Shown here piece after piece: positions 24,570 to 34,352 of a stretch of DNA of 64,000 nt. Within the stretch, counting starts at the first letter, position 1, and each line of letters opens with the position of its first letter. Source of the DNA: JBOFDK01 sp051650305 (GTDB lineage Bacteria > Bacillota > Clostridia > Lachnospirales > Cellulosilyticaceae); NCBI GenBank assembly GCA_051650305.1, contig JBOFIT010000111.1:1-64000 (forward strand), given 5' to 3'. The translations under genes and the position numbers were made by a program. The notes below the pieces were generated by a model. The model was not told the origin of the DNA. It did no database searches and saw only the letters and a program-made list of their open reading frames with translations.

Positions 24570-26474
24570 ATGATTTTATTATCAGCTTCGGAAATGAGTA
24601 AGATATATGGCGAAAAAGTCATCTTTGACCAGATATCTTTTACAATTAATAATACTGACAAAATAGGGCTCATTGGGATCAATGGTACAGGAAAGACAAG
24701 TCTTCTACGTATGATTGCAGGACTTGAAGTGCCTGATCGTGGAGAAGTCATTACTTCCAATGAACTTGCTATAGAATATCTTCCCCAAAATCCGTATTTT
24801 GATGAGGAGGCTACTGTTATTGAGCAGGTGTTTAAAGGTACATCAAAGTTCATGCAAGTTCTCCGTGATTATGAAAAGACGGTTTTAGCTATTGAGCAAC
24901 GACCAGAAGATACAAAATTACAAGAAAAGCTCATCAAACTCAGTGAAGAGATGGACTTAGTGGATGCGTGGCAGGTGGAAAGTGAAGCCAAAGCCATCCT
25001 TACAAAGCTAGGTGTCACAGACTTTAGCCAGCAAGTAAAGACCATGTCTGGTGGGCAGAAGAAGCGTATCGCCCTTGCGGGAGCGCTTATACGCCCATGT
25101 AATTTACTGATTCTGGATGAGCCTACCAACCACTTGGACAATGATACCATCGATTATCTAGAAGAGCTTTTAAAGACCAAAAAGTGTGCAGTACTTATGG
25201 TTACCCATGATCGTTACTTCTTAGACCGCATCACAAACCGTATTATCGAACTAGATGGTGGTAAGGTATATGAGTACGAAGGCAATTACGGCACATTCCT
25301 TGACCTTAAAAGTCAGAGAGAGCAAGCTAGAGAACGTATGGAAGAAAAGCAGCGTGCCCTGTATAAGCAAGAGTTAGAATGGATGCGTAAAGGTGTAGAA
25401 GCTAGACGTACCAAGCAAAAAGCAAGACAAGAACGCTTCTATGACCTAGAAGACAACATGGCGAATCGTCGCCAAGATAAATTAGAGATAGGCCTTCAAA
25501 CGTCACGTTTAGGAAAGAAAATCATAGAAATCGAGCATGTGAATAAAGCTTTTGGTGACAAGTGTGTGCTTCAGGACTTTAGTTATACTTTTGTACGTGG
25601 TGACCGTATCGGTATCATCGGGAATAACGGGATCGGTAAGTCTACTTTACTGAATATGATTTGTGGGCATATGACACCAGATAGTGGGAGCATTGCCATC
25701 GGTGATACAGTCAAGATTGGGTACTACTCTCAGGAAAGCAAAGATATGAATGAAAGCCTGCGTGTCATTGATTATATCAAAGAAAAAGCAGAGTACATTA
25801 CGGTAGAAGATGGCCAAAAAGTATCGGCTGGCAAGATGCTTGAGCGATTCCTTTTCCCAGCCCATGTACAGTATACGCCTATTAGTAAGCTTTCAGGAGG
25901 CGAGAAGCGTCGCCTTTACCTTTTAAGTGTATTGATGGAAGACATCAATGTGCTGCTACTGGATGAGCCGACCAACGACCTAGACATTCAAACACTTCAG
26001 ATACTTGAGGATTATATCGATACTTTTGATGGACCAGTGGTGGCGGTATCCCATGACCGTTACTTCTTAGACCGCGTCTGCGAAAAACTCTTTGTATTTA
26101 AAGGTGATGGTGACGTACAGTACAGTATAGGAAACTATACGGATTATGTGACTTACCGCCAAGAAGAAGTGGCACAAAAACAAAAAGAAATGGTGAAGAC
26201 GAAAAGTGTGGATACACGTGTGAAGCCACAGGCGAAACTTAAGTTTAGCTACCACGAAAAGCAAGAGTATGAAAAGATAGAAAGCGTCATCGAAGCATTA
26301 GAAGAAAAGCTTGAGCAGATCGAAACGGAGATGGGTAAAGCTGCGACCAACTATGGTAAGCTTAATGAACTCACAAAAGAAAAAGAAGAAGTAGAAGAAG
26401 CATTAATGGAAAAAATGGAGCGCTGGGAGTATTTAAGTGAACTTGCATCTAAAATAGAAATGCAAAATCAGTGA
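24570..26474 (+). CDS. ABC-F protein, Uup-like
   Basis: 634 aa from ATG 24570 (AAAGGA 7 bases upstream; ATG 24564 is too close to it). Two ABC ATPase domains without membrane segments: Walker A GINGTGKTS (36-44) and GNNGIGKST, signatures MSGGQKKR and LSGGEKRR, Walker B LILDEPTNHLD and LLLDEPTNDLD. A long arginine/lysine-rich linker separates them, and a C-terminal coiled coil of about 80 residues matches the Uup branch. ABC-F proteins act on the ribosome or on DNA intermediates rather than in transport. A resistance role cannot be excluded from sequence alone. Confidence 0.88.
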   Translation: MILLSASEMSKIYGEKVIFDQISFTINNTDKIGLIGINGTGKTSLLRMIAGLEVPDRGEVITSNELAIEYLPQNPYFDEEATVIEQVFKGTSKFMQVLRDYEKTVLAIEQRPEDTKLQEKLIKLSEEMDLVDAWQVESEAKAILTKLGVTDFSQQVKTMSGGQKKRIALAGALIRPCNLLILDEPTNHLDNDTIDYLEELLKTKKCAVLMVTHDRYFLDRITNRIIELDGGKVYEYEGNYGTFLDLKSQREQARERMEEKQRALYKQELEWMRKGVEARRTKQKARQERFYDLEDNMANRRQDKLEIGLQTSRLGKKIIEIEHVNKAFGDKCVLQDFSYTFVRGDRIGIIGNNGIGKSTLLNMICGHMTPDSGSIAIGDTVKIGYYSQESKDMNESLRVIDYIKEKAEYITVEDGQKVSAGKMLERFLFPAHVQYTPISKLSGGEKRRLYLLSVLMEDINVLLLDEPTNDLDIQTLQILEDYIDTFDGPVVAVSHDRYFLDRVCEKLFVFKGDGDVQYSIGNYTDYVTYRQEEVAQKQKEMVKTKSVDTRVKPQAKLKFSYHEKQEYEKIESVIEALEEKLEQIETEMGKAATNYGKLNELTKEKEEVEEALMEKMERWEYLSELASKIEMQNQ

Positions 26475-26599
26475 ATATTTATTAACCCTAAAATCACATA
26501 ATAATGAGGAATAAATGTTAGACAAACTCAAAAATAAATCTATCTATTTATTGGCAAAATGTGTATAATAAAAAAAGAACACATAAGGAGGAAATGAAG

Positions 26600-27766
26600 A
26601 TGGAAGACAACAACCTTACGATGGCAGACTTAATGGCTGAAATTGACAAAACAATGAAACGCATTTATAGAGGAGATATCAAAAAAGCAACAGTTGTATC
26701 TGTAGAAGATGCAAATATCGTGCTTAATATTGGGTACCATGCAGATGCAATCTTATCATGGAACGAATATAGTTATGATGAAGTAGCTAAAGAAGATGTA
26801 CAAGTAGGTGATACCTTTGACGTACAAGTTGTGAAAATAGATGATGGTGATGGCAATGTTTTAGTATCTAAGCGTCGTGCAGAAGCTGAAGTAGCATACG
26901 AGAAGATTGAAGTAATGTACAAAAACAAAGAGCACTTTACTGTTAAACTTAACAATGCAGTAAAAGGTGGTCTTCTTACATCTGTACAAGGCGTACGTGC
27001 CTTTGTACCAGGTTCACAACTTACAGATACATACGTTTCTGATTTAAGTGAGTATGTAGGAAAGACAATCGAAGTAGAAATCATCGAATTCAATCCACAA
27101 GCGAAAAAACTTGTGTTATCAGGTAAAGCAATCGCAAAAGCTAAATCAGAAGCGCTACGCGCGTCACGTTTTGAAGCTATTGTAGAAGGCGATAAGTACG
27201 AAGGTGTAGTGACAAAGCTTATGCCATACGGTGCTTTCGTTAATATTGGTGGTGTAGAAGGCCTTGTACACAATTCAGACCTTTCTTGGACACGTATCAA
27301 GCATCCTTCAGATGTTGTAAAAGAAGGAGACAAAGTAACAGTAACAGTACTTGGTCTTGATAAAGAAAAAGGTAAGATCTCTCTTGGTATGAAAGATGTA
27401 GCTATGGACCCATGGTTCTTAGAGACAGCTAACTTAGAAGTTGGTCAAATCACTACAGGTACAGTTGGTAAGTTCATGAGCTTTGGTGCTTTTGTTAAAC
27501 TTAGCCAAAATGTAGAAGGACTTGTACACATTTCTCAAATCTGTGAGAAACGTATCGCTAAGCCAGAAGAAGCTTTAGAGCTTGGTCAAGAAGTACAAGT
27601 GAAAATCGTAAACATTGATAAAACAAACAAAAAAATCGGCCTAAGCATGACTGAAGTTAAAGAAGAAGTAGACCAAGACATGCAAGCTTTCATGGCACCA
27701 GAAGAAGATGAGACATTATCAACTTTAGGTGATATTGCAGGAGATGCATTCAAAAAGTTATTTTAG
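26600..27766 (+). CDS. Multi-S1-domain RNA-binding protein (RpsA-like)
   Basis: 388 aa from ATG 26600, 8 bases after AGGAGG (26586-26591); ATG 26594 is too close. Four S1 repeats (about 20-85, 100-170, 190-255 and 275-345) such as YEGVVTKLMPYGAFVNIGGVEGLVH and TTGTVGKFMSFGAFVKL. The layout is that of the S1-like protein of Firmicutes, which has fewer repeats than the proteobacterial ribosomal S1; in many Clostridia a comparable module is fused to IspH, but here it stands alone. Probable role: mRNA binding in translation or decay. Confidence 0.88.
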   Translation: MEDNNLTMADLMAEIDKTMKRIYRGDIKKATVVSVEDANIVLNIGYHADAILSWNEYSYDEVAKEDVQVGDTFDVQVVKIDDGDGNVLVSKRRAEAEVAYEKIEVMYKNKEHFTVKLNNAVKGGLLTSVQGVRAFVPGSQLTDTYVSDLSEYVGKTIEVEIIEFNPQAKKLVLSGKAIAKAKSEALRASRFEAIVEGDKYEGVVTKLMPYGAFVNIGGVEGLVHNSDLSWTRIKHPSDVVKEGDKVTVTVLGLDKEKGKISLGMKDVAMDPWFLETANLEVGQITTGTVGKFMSFGAFVKLSQNVEGLVHISQICEKRIAKPEEALELGQEVQVKIVNIDKTNKKIGLSMTEVKEEVDQDMQAFMAPEEDETLSTLGDIAGDAFKKLF

Positions 27767-27780
27767 TAGCAAACACTTAG

Positions 27781-27820
27781 AGAAGTATCCTTTCTAAAAG
27801 AAGGGGTATTTCTCTTTTTT
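27781..27820 (+). terminator. Terminator after the S1 gene
   Basis: A 15-bp stem with three G-T pairs (27781-27795 with 27799-27813) and a short loop runs into a T tract. Confidence 0.8.
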
Positions 27821-27838
27821 AATAAGAGAGGTAAAGCA

Positions 27839-28477
27839 ATGTTGAAGGAAACGGGATTAATTATTTTTGATATTGATGGGACACTCCTTGACTCGGTAGA
27901 TTTTAATAAGGCGAATCTGAATGGTGTGCTAGAAAAGAGGGGGTATAGCTACCGCGTGACTGATGAACGAATCAGAAGTTACTTAGGTTGTACCGCTGAG
28001 GATTTTTACCGCGGGGTATTAGATGAGTCGAGCTACGGTGAATGGGAAAGTATCCGAAGAGAAGCTAGAAGTCAAGCTGGAGAGATGATGCTACGACACG
28101 GCAAGGCCTTTGAAGGTGTGTATGAGACTTTTGAAACCTTGCACAAAAAAGGCATCAAGCTGGTACTTTATAGTAACTGCTCGAGACCGTATCTGGAGGC
28201 AGCAGTGGAACTTATTGGCATAGGACCTTTTTTGAGTTATACTGAATGTGTAAAAGACAATGGCTTAGAAAAGCCAGTATTACTCCAGAAAATACGAGAC
28301 AAATATAAAGGACATCATGCAATTGTCGTAGGCGATCGCATCCATGATGTAGAGGCGGCAAAAGCGAATGGGATACCATCAGTAGGGGCAGTGTACGGCT
28401 ATGGTAAAGATGAAGTAAAAGATGCAGACTTTAAGATTAGTCGTATGAGTGACCTTTTAGGCTTGCTTGAAGACTAG
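27839..28477 (+). CDS. HAD-superfamily phosphatase (Gph/PpaX-like)
   Basis: 212 aa. The nucleophile motif DIDGTLLDS (D11, D13) is near the N-terminus, a cap domain (about 17-85) follows, motif II is YSNCS, and motif IV is VVGDRIHDVEAAKANG. It belongs to HAD subfamily IA, which includes phosphoglycolate phosphatase and pyrophosphatase PpaX; substrate specificity cannot be read from the sequence. AGAGGT precedes the ATG. The coiled-coil membrane gene follows after 41 bases and may be co-transcribed. Confidence 0.82.
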   Translation: MLKETGLIIFDIDGTLLDSVDFNKANLNGVLEKRGYSYRVTDERIRSYLGCTAEDFYRGVLDESSYGEWESIRREARSQAGEMMLRHGKAFEGVYETFETLHKKGIKLVLYSNCSRPYLEAAVELIGIGPFLSYTECVKDNGLEKPVLLQKIRDKYKGHHAIVVGDRIHDVEAAKANGIPSVGAVYGYGKDEVKDADFKISRMSDLLGLLED

Positions 28478-28518
28478 GGTAATGAGTTAAGAGAAAGAGA
28501 TAGGGTGGGAACGTCAAC

Positions 28519-29649
28519 ATGAATTGGATAAAGAAAATCTTAAAACCCAAAAAAAGTACGCAGTATCACGTCCAATATGAAAAAAGTGATGCCACGCGCT
28601 TGTTTGATGAATTAGAAGAGTTGGCTATTAAAAAACAAAAGCTGAGAAAGTACGCTGATCAATTAGAGAATAAGAAGTCTCAGGTGGCATTGTACGAGCA
28701 GCTAGGGGAAGAAGATATAAAAAATCTCGCATTATGGGTAGGGCAATACAAAGGGATTATGGAGCAAAAACACCTGTTAAAGGGTAGACTTATTAAAAAT
28801 AATCGTTCTTTGTACCATCTTGCACAATATGAAGAAGAATTGCCAGAATTGATGAAAGAAATGAGTTTGACAGAGCGCTTTGTAAAAGAAAATGAGAGAG
28901 ATATGATTTATCTCGAAGAAGAAAAAGAAGACTTGCTGGAAGAACGTGAAGTGCTTTTACAAGGGTATCGTTTCTTGAAAGGCTTTATCGTTGTGTTTGT
29001 ACTTGTATTAAGTGCACTTTTACTGGGAGGCTTCGGGTTATTGCAGCTTTTAAGAGAAGGCATCTGGGTGTACTTAAGTGTCGTAAGTATTGCTTTAGTC
29101 CTTTTCTTAGCGGGTATTCTTTATGCGAAAGAGTACCTAGAAAAAGAACTCCGTAAAAATGAACTCCTTCAAAAGAAAGTCGTTAAGTACTTAAATAAAG
29201 CGAAGATACGCTACTTCCATCATAAACGCTATCTGGATTTCCAATTTGAGAAGCTAGGTGTCGATAGCCATGCGAAGTTGGAGATGTACTATAATCGCTA
29301 CATAAAAAATAAAGACAATGAGCAGCAGTACAATGCCTTTAATCGTCAATTAATGACTATTGAATCACGTATGGGTGAACTGTTTGAAAGTTATGACATC
29401 ATGTATGATGAGATGGGAGCCATCGAAGAGTGGCTGCAAGCACCAAAGAAAGCTCAGGCGGCACAAAAGATTGTGGAGCAAGGGGAGCAGCTGATGCAGC
29501 AGATAGGTGGGATAGAAGCTTTAGAGGAGGAACTTTGGCGCGAAGTGTATGCACTTAAAGAAATGCCAAAATATACAGCGCTTATAGAAGACCGCATCCA
29601 AAAGTATTTAATCCTTACAAAAAATGAAGTTCATCAAGAAGTGTCTTGA
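28519..29649 (+). CDS. Coiled-coil protein with two central membrane helices
   Basis: 376 aa, not recognised. Residues about 25-152 are charged coiled coil (EELAIKKQKLRKYADQLENK; LEEEKEDLLEEREVLLQ). Two closely spaced hydrophobic helices (about 154-176 and 182-202) form a hairpin in the membrane, and about 203-376 is again coiled coil. Both long arms would lie on the same, probably cytosolic, side. No catalytic motif is seen. The promoter of the next transcript overlaps its stop codon. Function unknown. Confidence 0.68.
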   Translation: MNWIKKILKPKKSTQYHVQYEKSDATRLFDELEELAIKKQKLRKYADQLENKKSQVALYEQLGEEDIKNLALWVGQYKGIMEQKHLLKGRLIKNNRSLYHLAQYEEELPELMKEMSLTERFVKENERDMIYLEEEKEDLLEEREVLLQGYRFLKGFIVVFVLVLSALLLGGFGLLQLLREGIWVYLSVVSIALVLFLAGILYAKEYLEKELRKNELLQKKVVKYLNKAKIRYFHHKRYLDFQFEKLGVDSHAKLEMYYNRYIKNKDNEQQYNAFNRQLMTIESRMGELFESYDIMYDEMGAIEEWLQAPKKAQAAQKIVEQGEQLMQQIGGIEALEEELWREVYALKEMPKYTALIEDRIQKYLILTKNEVHQEVS

Positions 29650-29674
29650 CAAAGCGGCATAATATGCCTAAAAT
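29646..29674 (+). promoter_or_regulatory. Promoter of the T-box-valS transcript
   Basis: TTGACA (29646-29651, perfect), 17 bases, TAAAAT (29669-29674). The -35 box overlaps the stop codon of the previous gene. Transcription should begin near 29681. Confidence 0.82.
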
Positions 29675-29680
29675 GTTAAG

Positions 29681-29928
29681 TAAACTAATAGATTACATGC
29701 TAAGAAAAAGAGGAGTATGGTGTGGACACGTTAAGAGAGAAAGACTTAGAAGCTGAGAGGTCTTTTACGGAGGTTGTACCAGAAGGTAGCTTTGGAGCAC
29801 TACTTTTGAAATACAGTAGAAAGTAGCGGGTATGCCCGTTATAGCACATGAGCGCTTAGTGAAAACTAAGAATAAAGGTGGTACCGCGAGCTTTTTCGTC
29901 CTTTTTTAAGACGAAAAGGCTCTTTTTT
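29681..29928 (+). ncRNA. T-box leader (tRNA-Val sensing)
   Basis: The leader contains the canonical T-box GGTGGTACCGCG (29877-29888), a stem III-like hairpin CGGGTATGCCCG and a terminator. The TGGT bulge would pair with an ACCA tRNA end, that is discriminator A, as expected for tRNA-Val. A GUA valine triplet at 29786-29788 lies where the specifier is expected, but I could not fold stem I with certainty. Uncharged tRNA-Val should favour the antiterminator and raise expression of the small membrane gene and valS. Confidence 0.9.
29888..29928 (+). terminator. T-box regulated terminator
   Basis: A 13-bp stem (29888-29900 with 29910-29922, one G-T pair, core CTTTTTCGTC) is followed by six T. Its 5' arm begins at the end of the T-box sequence, so it competes with the antiterminator. 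Confidence 0.88.
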
Positions 29929-29959
29929 ATTTTCCACCCCTAAAAAGAGGTGATAGATA

Positions 29960-30157
29960 ATGGAAGCTATGGGTTTTGTGATGCTTTGTATAGGGCTTAT
30001 GATTGCAATCTTTGCTAAACGCATCGTACTTGCAAAGGTAAGGCTAGATGAAGCTGACAAAAAAGAAATGGAGCTTTTAGCGACGGGAGGCATTATTGCC
30101 GTCCGTGTAGCAGGCGTTATTGTAGCTTTATTAGGCTTGATATTTTTAGCTTTATAA
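29960..30157 (+). CDS. Small two-helix membrane protein in the valS transcript
   Basis: 65 aa. Two hydrophobic helices (about residues 3-21 and 43-63) flank a charged loop (RIVLAKVRLDEADKKEME). GAGGTGAT lies upstream of the ATG. It sits between the T-box terminator and valS (39 bases from valS), so it should respond to valine starvation. I do not recognise the family and propose no function. Confidence 0.7.
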   Translation: MEAMGFVMLCIGLMIAIFAKRIVLAKVRLDEADKKEMELLATGGIIAVRVAGVIVALLGLIFLAL

Positions 30158-30196
30158 TAAACGTTAGTTTATAGAAAAATAAAGGAGGACTAAGAG

Positions 30197-32839
30197 ATGA
30201 AAAACTTAGAAAAAGTATACGATCCGAGTATCGTAGAAGAAAGACTTTATAAAAAATGGATGGATGCAGGGTACTTCCACGCAGAAGTAGACAAGACAAA
30301 AAAACCATTCACTATCATGATGCCACCACCAAATATTACAGGGCAACTTCACATGGGGCATGCACTTGATAACACCCTTCAAGATATCCTTATTCGTTTC
30401 AAAAGAATGCAAGGGTACAATGCACTTTGGATGCCAGGTACAGACCATGCAAGTATTGCAACAGAAGTAAAAATCGTAGAGAAGCTTCTTAGCGAAGGCA
30501 TCCGTAAAGATGACTTAGGCCGCGAAGGTTTCTTAGAGAAAGCATGGGAATGGAAAGAGCAGTATGGTGGTACCATCACATCTCAGCTTAAAAAGATCGG
30601 TACATCTTGTGACTGGGAACGTGAACGCTTTACAATGGATGAAGGTTTATCAGAAGCCGTACAAGAAGTATTTATCAAGCTTCATGAGAAAGGTTACATC
30701 TACAAAGGTGCACGTATCGTTAACTGGTGTCCAGTATGTCAGACGACCATCTCAGAAGCAGAAGTAGAGCACAAAGAAAGTGCGGGTAACTTCTACCACC
30801 TTCGCTACCCAGTAGTAGGTACAGATGAATTCATCCACCTTGCAACGACACGTCCAGAGACACTTCTTGGAGATACAGCTGTAGCAGTTAATCCAAAAGA
30901 TGAGCGTTATGCACACTTAGTAGGTAAGATGGTGAAGCTTCCTCTTACAGAAAGAGAAATCCCAATCGTTGCAGACCACTATGTAGATATGGAGTTTGGT
31001 ACAGGTGTTGTTAAGATTACACCAGCACACGACCCTAACGATTTCGAAGTTGGCGGTCGTCATGACCTTCCACAAATCTGTGTGATGAATGATGATGGTA
31101 CCATGAACAATCTTGCTGGTAAGTATGCAGGCATGGAGCGCTATGAAGCAAGAAAAGAAATGCTTAAAGACTTAGAAGAGCAAGGTTTCCTTCTTAAGAT
31201 TGAGCCACACACACATAACGTAGGGACACATGATAGATGTAAAGCTGTCATCGAGCCAATGATCAAAGCACAATGGTTCGTACGTATGGAAGAAATGGCG
31301 AAGCCAGCTATTGAAGCTTTAAAGACAGGCGAACTACGCTTCGTACCAGATCGTTTCAGTAAAATCTACCTTAACTGGTTAGAAAATATCCGTGACTGGT
31401 GTATCTCACGTCAGTTATGGTGGGGCCACAGAATCCCAGCTTACTACTGTCAGGAATGTGGTGAAGTAGTGATCGCACGTAGCATGCCAGAAGCATGTAC
31501 AAAATGTGGGCATACACACCTTGTTCAAGATGAAGATAGCTTAGATACATGGTTCAGTTCAGCATTATGGCCATTCTCAACACTTGGTTGGCCACACAAT
31601 ACAGAAGAGCTTGAGCACTTCTACCCAACAAGTGTCCTTGTAACTGGATACGACATCATCTTCTTCTGGGTAGTACGTATGGTATTCTCGGGTATCGAGC
31701 AAATGGGTCAAATACCATTCAAGGATGTTCTTATCCATGGTCTTGTACGTGACTCAGAAGGCCGTAAGATGAGTAAGTCACTTGGAAATGGTATTGACCC
31801 ACTTGAAGTAATCGACCAATACGGTGCAGATGCACTTAGACTTACACTTATCACTGGTAATGCACCTGGTAATGATATGCGTTTCTACTATGAAAGAGTA
31901 GAAGCAAACCGTAACTTCGGAAACAAACTATGGAATGCGACACGTTTCATCCTTATGAACTTTGAAGATGAAGATATCAACCTTACAGTAGATATGAGTG
32001 AGCTTACAGCAGCGGATAAGTGGATTATCTCTAAAGTCAATACACTTGCAACAGACGTTACAGAGAACATGGAGCGTTATGACTTAGGTATTGCTGTACA
32101 GAAACTTTACGACTTCGCTTGGGAAGAGTTCTGTGACTGGTACATCGAGATGGTAAAACCTCGTCTCTATAATAAAGAAGATAGTACACGTAAAGCTGCA
32201 CTTTGGACACTTAAGACTGTCATGACAAATGTCCTTAAGATGCTTCATCCATACATTCCATTCATCACAGAAGAAATCTTCATGAGCCTTCAAACAAGTG
32301 AAGAAAGTATTATGATTAGCGAATGGCCAACATTCAAAGAAGAGTGGCACTTTGCAGTAGAAGAAAATGAAATCGAAATGTTAAAAGGTGCAGTACGTGC
32401 CATCCGTAACATTCGTAGCGAAATGAACGTACCACCATCAAGAAAAGCAAAAGTAGTGGTTGTATCAGAAGAAGCTGAAGTATTAGATATCTTTAGCCGT
32501 GGTCAAGTGTTCTTCAGTACCCTTGCGTCTGCATCAGAAGTAGCACTGCAAAGCACAAAAGAAGGCATCGAAGAAGATGCAGTATCTGTAGTGATTCCAA
32601 ATGCAGTACTGTACATTCCTCTTGCAGAGCTTGTAGACTTCGAAAAAGAAATCGAACGTCTTACAAAAGAGCAGGCAAAACTTCAATCAGAAGTTGATCG
32701 TGTAAACAAAAAGCTTTCTAATGAAGGTTTCGTAGCGAAAGCACCAGAGAAACTTATCGAAGAAGAGAAAGCAAAGCGTGACAAATACCAAGCGATGCTT
32801 GAAGAAGTAGAAGCAAGACTTGCTAAGTTCAAAGCTTAG
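30197..32839 (+). CDS. valS: Valine-tRNA ligase
   Basis: 880 aa class I synthetase that charges tRNA-Val. The HIGH motif is HMGH (52-55) within PPPNITGQLHMGH, and KMSKS begins near residue 524. The editing (CP1) domain and two cysteine pairs, CPVC and CQEC...CTKC, likely zinc sites, lie between. A C-terminal coiled coil (about 805-880) is the tRNA-binding arm typical of ValRS. AAAGGAGG precedes the ATG. Expression is set by the T-box upstream. Confidence 0.97.
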   Translation: MKNLEKVYDPSIVEERLYKKWMDAGYFHAEVDKTKKPFTIMMPPPNITGQLHMGHALDNTLQDILIRFKRMQGYNALWMPGTDHASIATEVKIVEKLLSEGIRKDDLGREGFLEKAWEWKEQYGGTITSQLKKIGTSCDWERERFTMDEGLSEAVQEVFIKLHEKGYIYKGARIVNWCPVCQTTISEAEVEHKESAGNFYHLRYPVVGTDEFIHLATTRPETLLGDTAVAVNPKDERYAHLVGKMVKLPLTEREIPIVADHYVDMEFGTGVVKITPAHDPNDFEVGGRHDLPQICVMNDDGTMNNLAGKYAGMERYEARKEMLKDLEEQGFLLKIEPHTHNVGTHDRCKAVIEPMIKAQWFVRMEEMAKPAIEALKTGELRFVPDRFSKIYLNWLENIRDWCISRQLWWGHRIPAYYCQECGEVVIARSMPEACTKCGHTHLVQDEDSLDTWFSSALWPFSTLGWPHNTEELEHFYPTSVLVTGYDIIFFWVVRMVFSGIEQMGQIPFKDVLIHGLVRDSEGRKMSKSLGNGIDPLEVIDQYGADALRLTLITGNAPGNDMRFYYERVEANRNFGNKLWNATRFILMNFEDEDINLTVDMSELTAADKWIISKVNTLATDVTENMERYDLGIAVQKLYDFAWEEFCDWYIEMVKPRLYNKEDSTRKAALWTLKTVMTNVLKMLHPYIPFITEEIFMSLQTSEESIMISEWPTFKEEWHFAVEENEIEMLKGAVRAIRNIRSEMNVPPSRKAKVVVVSEEAEVLDIFSRGQVFFSTLASASEVALQSTKEGIEEDAVSVVIPNAVLYIPLAELVDFEKEIERLTKEQAKLQSEVDRVNKKLSNEGFVAKAPEKLIEEEKAKRDKYQAMLEEVEARLAKFKA

Positions 32840-32854
32840 ATAATAATAAACAAC

Positions 32855-32897
32855 ACAAAAAAAGCGGTAAGCCTAGATGGCTTAGCGCTTTTTTTGT
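32855..32897. terminator. Terminator between valS and citrate synthase
   Basis: A stem of AAAGCG-TAAGCC with GGCTTA-CGCTTT (one internal G-G mismatch) is flanked by A and T runs, so it can act in both directions. Confidence 0.78.
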
Positions 32898-32912
32898 AGT
32901 TAAAAGAGAGGT

Positions 32913-34280
32913 TTAGCGTGCATCTAGAGGGATGTAAGCCCTTCTAGGTGCGACACTTTTATAGGCAGGACGGATAATTTTTCCTGCATTGACGATTTCT
33001 TCGATTCGGTGTGCGCTCCAGCCAGCGATTCTGGCAATGGCGAATATCGGTGTATAAAGTTCTAGTGGCAAGTCGAGCATTGTATAGACGAAACCAGAGT
33101 AGAAGTCTACATTGGCACTTACGCCTTTATACATTCTGCGGGATTTGCTAATAACTTGTGGAGCGAGTTCTTCTACTTTACTATAGAAATTAAATTCAGC
33201 AGATAAGCCTTTGGCTTCAGCTAGCTTCTGTGCGTATTCCTTAAGGATGACTGCACGAGGGTCGGATACAGAGTAAACCGCATGGCCGATACCGTAGATG
33301 AGCCCAGCTTTATCGAATGCTTCCTTATTAAGGAGTTTGGTAAGGTAATCGGAGATGGCTTCTTCGTCAGTCCAATCACTGATTTGTGCTTTCATATCTT
33401 CAAACATACGTACAACCTTTAAATTGGCACCACCATGCTTAGGACCTTTTAAAGAACCAAGGGCAGCAGCGATGGTAGAGTAGGTATCTGTACCAGAAGA
33501 AGTCACGAGATGGGTGGTGAATGAAGAGTTATTACCACCACCATGCTCAGCGTGAAGGATAAGTGCCAAATCCAGTAAGGTAGCTTCTAGTGGCGTATAC
33601 TTGCTATCAGGGCGGAGCATATGAAGGATGTTTTCGGCTGTAGAAAGCTCAGGTTGTGGTGCATGGATAAATAAGCTTTGGTTGCCGTGATAATGGGCAT
33701 AAGCTTGATAGCCGTATACTGCGATAGAAGGGAAAGATGCGATGAGTTGGATGCACTGACGCAGTACATTTGGTAAAGACGTATCATCAGGCGTCTCGTC
33801 GTAGCAGTAAAGTGCAAGGACACTTCTAGCCAGTACATTCATCATATCCTTACTAGGTGCTTTAAGAATCATATCTCTTACGAAGCCTTCAGGAAGCTTG
33901 CGGTAGTCGCCAAGTAAGCCTTGGAAGTCGTTAAGCTCTTCTGTAGTTGGCAAGTTGCCAAAGAGAAGAAGATAAGCAGTCTCTTCGAAACCATAACGTT
34001 TTTCGGCGATATAACCTTTGGTAATGTCTGCGATATCGATGCCTCTATAAATAAGGCGCCCAGGAACGGGTATAATCTCGCCTTCATCCATAATATAGGA
34101 ATGAACTTCGCCGATTTCGGTAAGACCGACGAGAACACCTCTTCCGTCTAAGTCACGTAGACCTCGTTTGACTTGGTACTTGGTGAAAAGTTCGGGGTTG
34201 ATGTAGTTATTTGTTTGTGCTAAATCAGCAAATGCATTGATGCGCTCGGTAGAAAAAGTAGATAATGTCGTTTCAACCAT
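32913..34280 (-). CDS. gltA: Citrate synthase
   Basis: 455 aa. Condenses acetyl-CoA and oxaloacetate to citrate. Catalytic landmarks are HAEHGGGN (H243, H246), KHGGAN (H282) and GIGHAVYSVSDPRA (H333), with an Asp in VDFYSGFVY near residue 393. An N-terminal extension of about 40 residues precedes the core. AAAGGAGG lies 8 bases before the ATG. Single gene. In an anaerobe it most likely feeds glutamate synthesis through a partial TCA cycle; that is inference. 2-Methylcitrate synthase is a less likely alternative. Confidence 0.92.
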   Translation of the reverse strand: MVETTLSTFSTERINAFADLAQTNNYINPELFTKYQVKRGLRDLDGRGVLVGLTEIGEVHSYIMDEGEIIPVPGRLIYRGIDIADITKGYIAEKRYGFEETAYLLLFGNLPTTEELNDFQGLLGDYRKLPEGFVRDMILKAPSKDMMNVLARSVLALYCYDETPDDTSLPNVLRQCIQLIASFPSIAVYGYQAYAHYHGNQSLFIHAPQPELSTAENILHMLRPDSKYTPLEATLLDLALILHAEHGGGNNSSFTTHLVTSSGTDTYSTIAAALGSLKGPKHGGANLKVVRMFEDMKAQISDWTDEEAISDYLTKLLNKEAFDKAGLIYGIGHAVYSVSDPRAVILKEYAQKLAEAKGLSAEFNFYSKVEELAPQVISKSRRMYKGVSANVDFYSGFVYTMLDLPLELYTPIFAIARIAGWSAHRIEEIVNAGKIIRPAYKSVAPRRAYIPLDAR

Positions 34281-34322
34281 AGAATGCCTCCTTTTATCAG
34301 AATATTATTTATTATTATAATA

Positions 34323-34352
34323 AATTTACCACTAGTTACTAAGTGTTGTCAA
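34323..34352 (-). promoter_or_regulatory. Predicted promoter of citrate synthase
   Basis: On the minus strand TTGACA (34352-34347, perfect), 18 bases, TAAATT (34328-34323). Confidence 0.6.
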
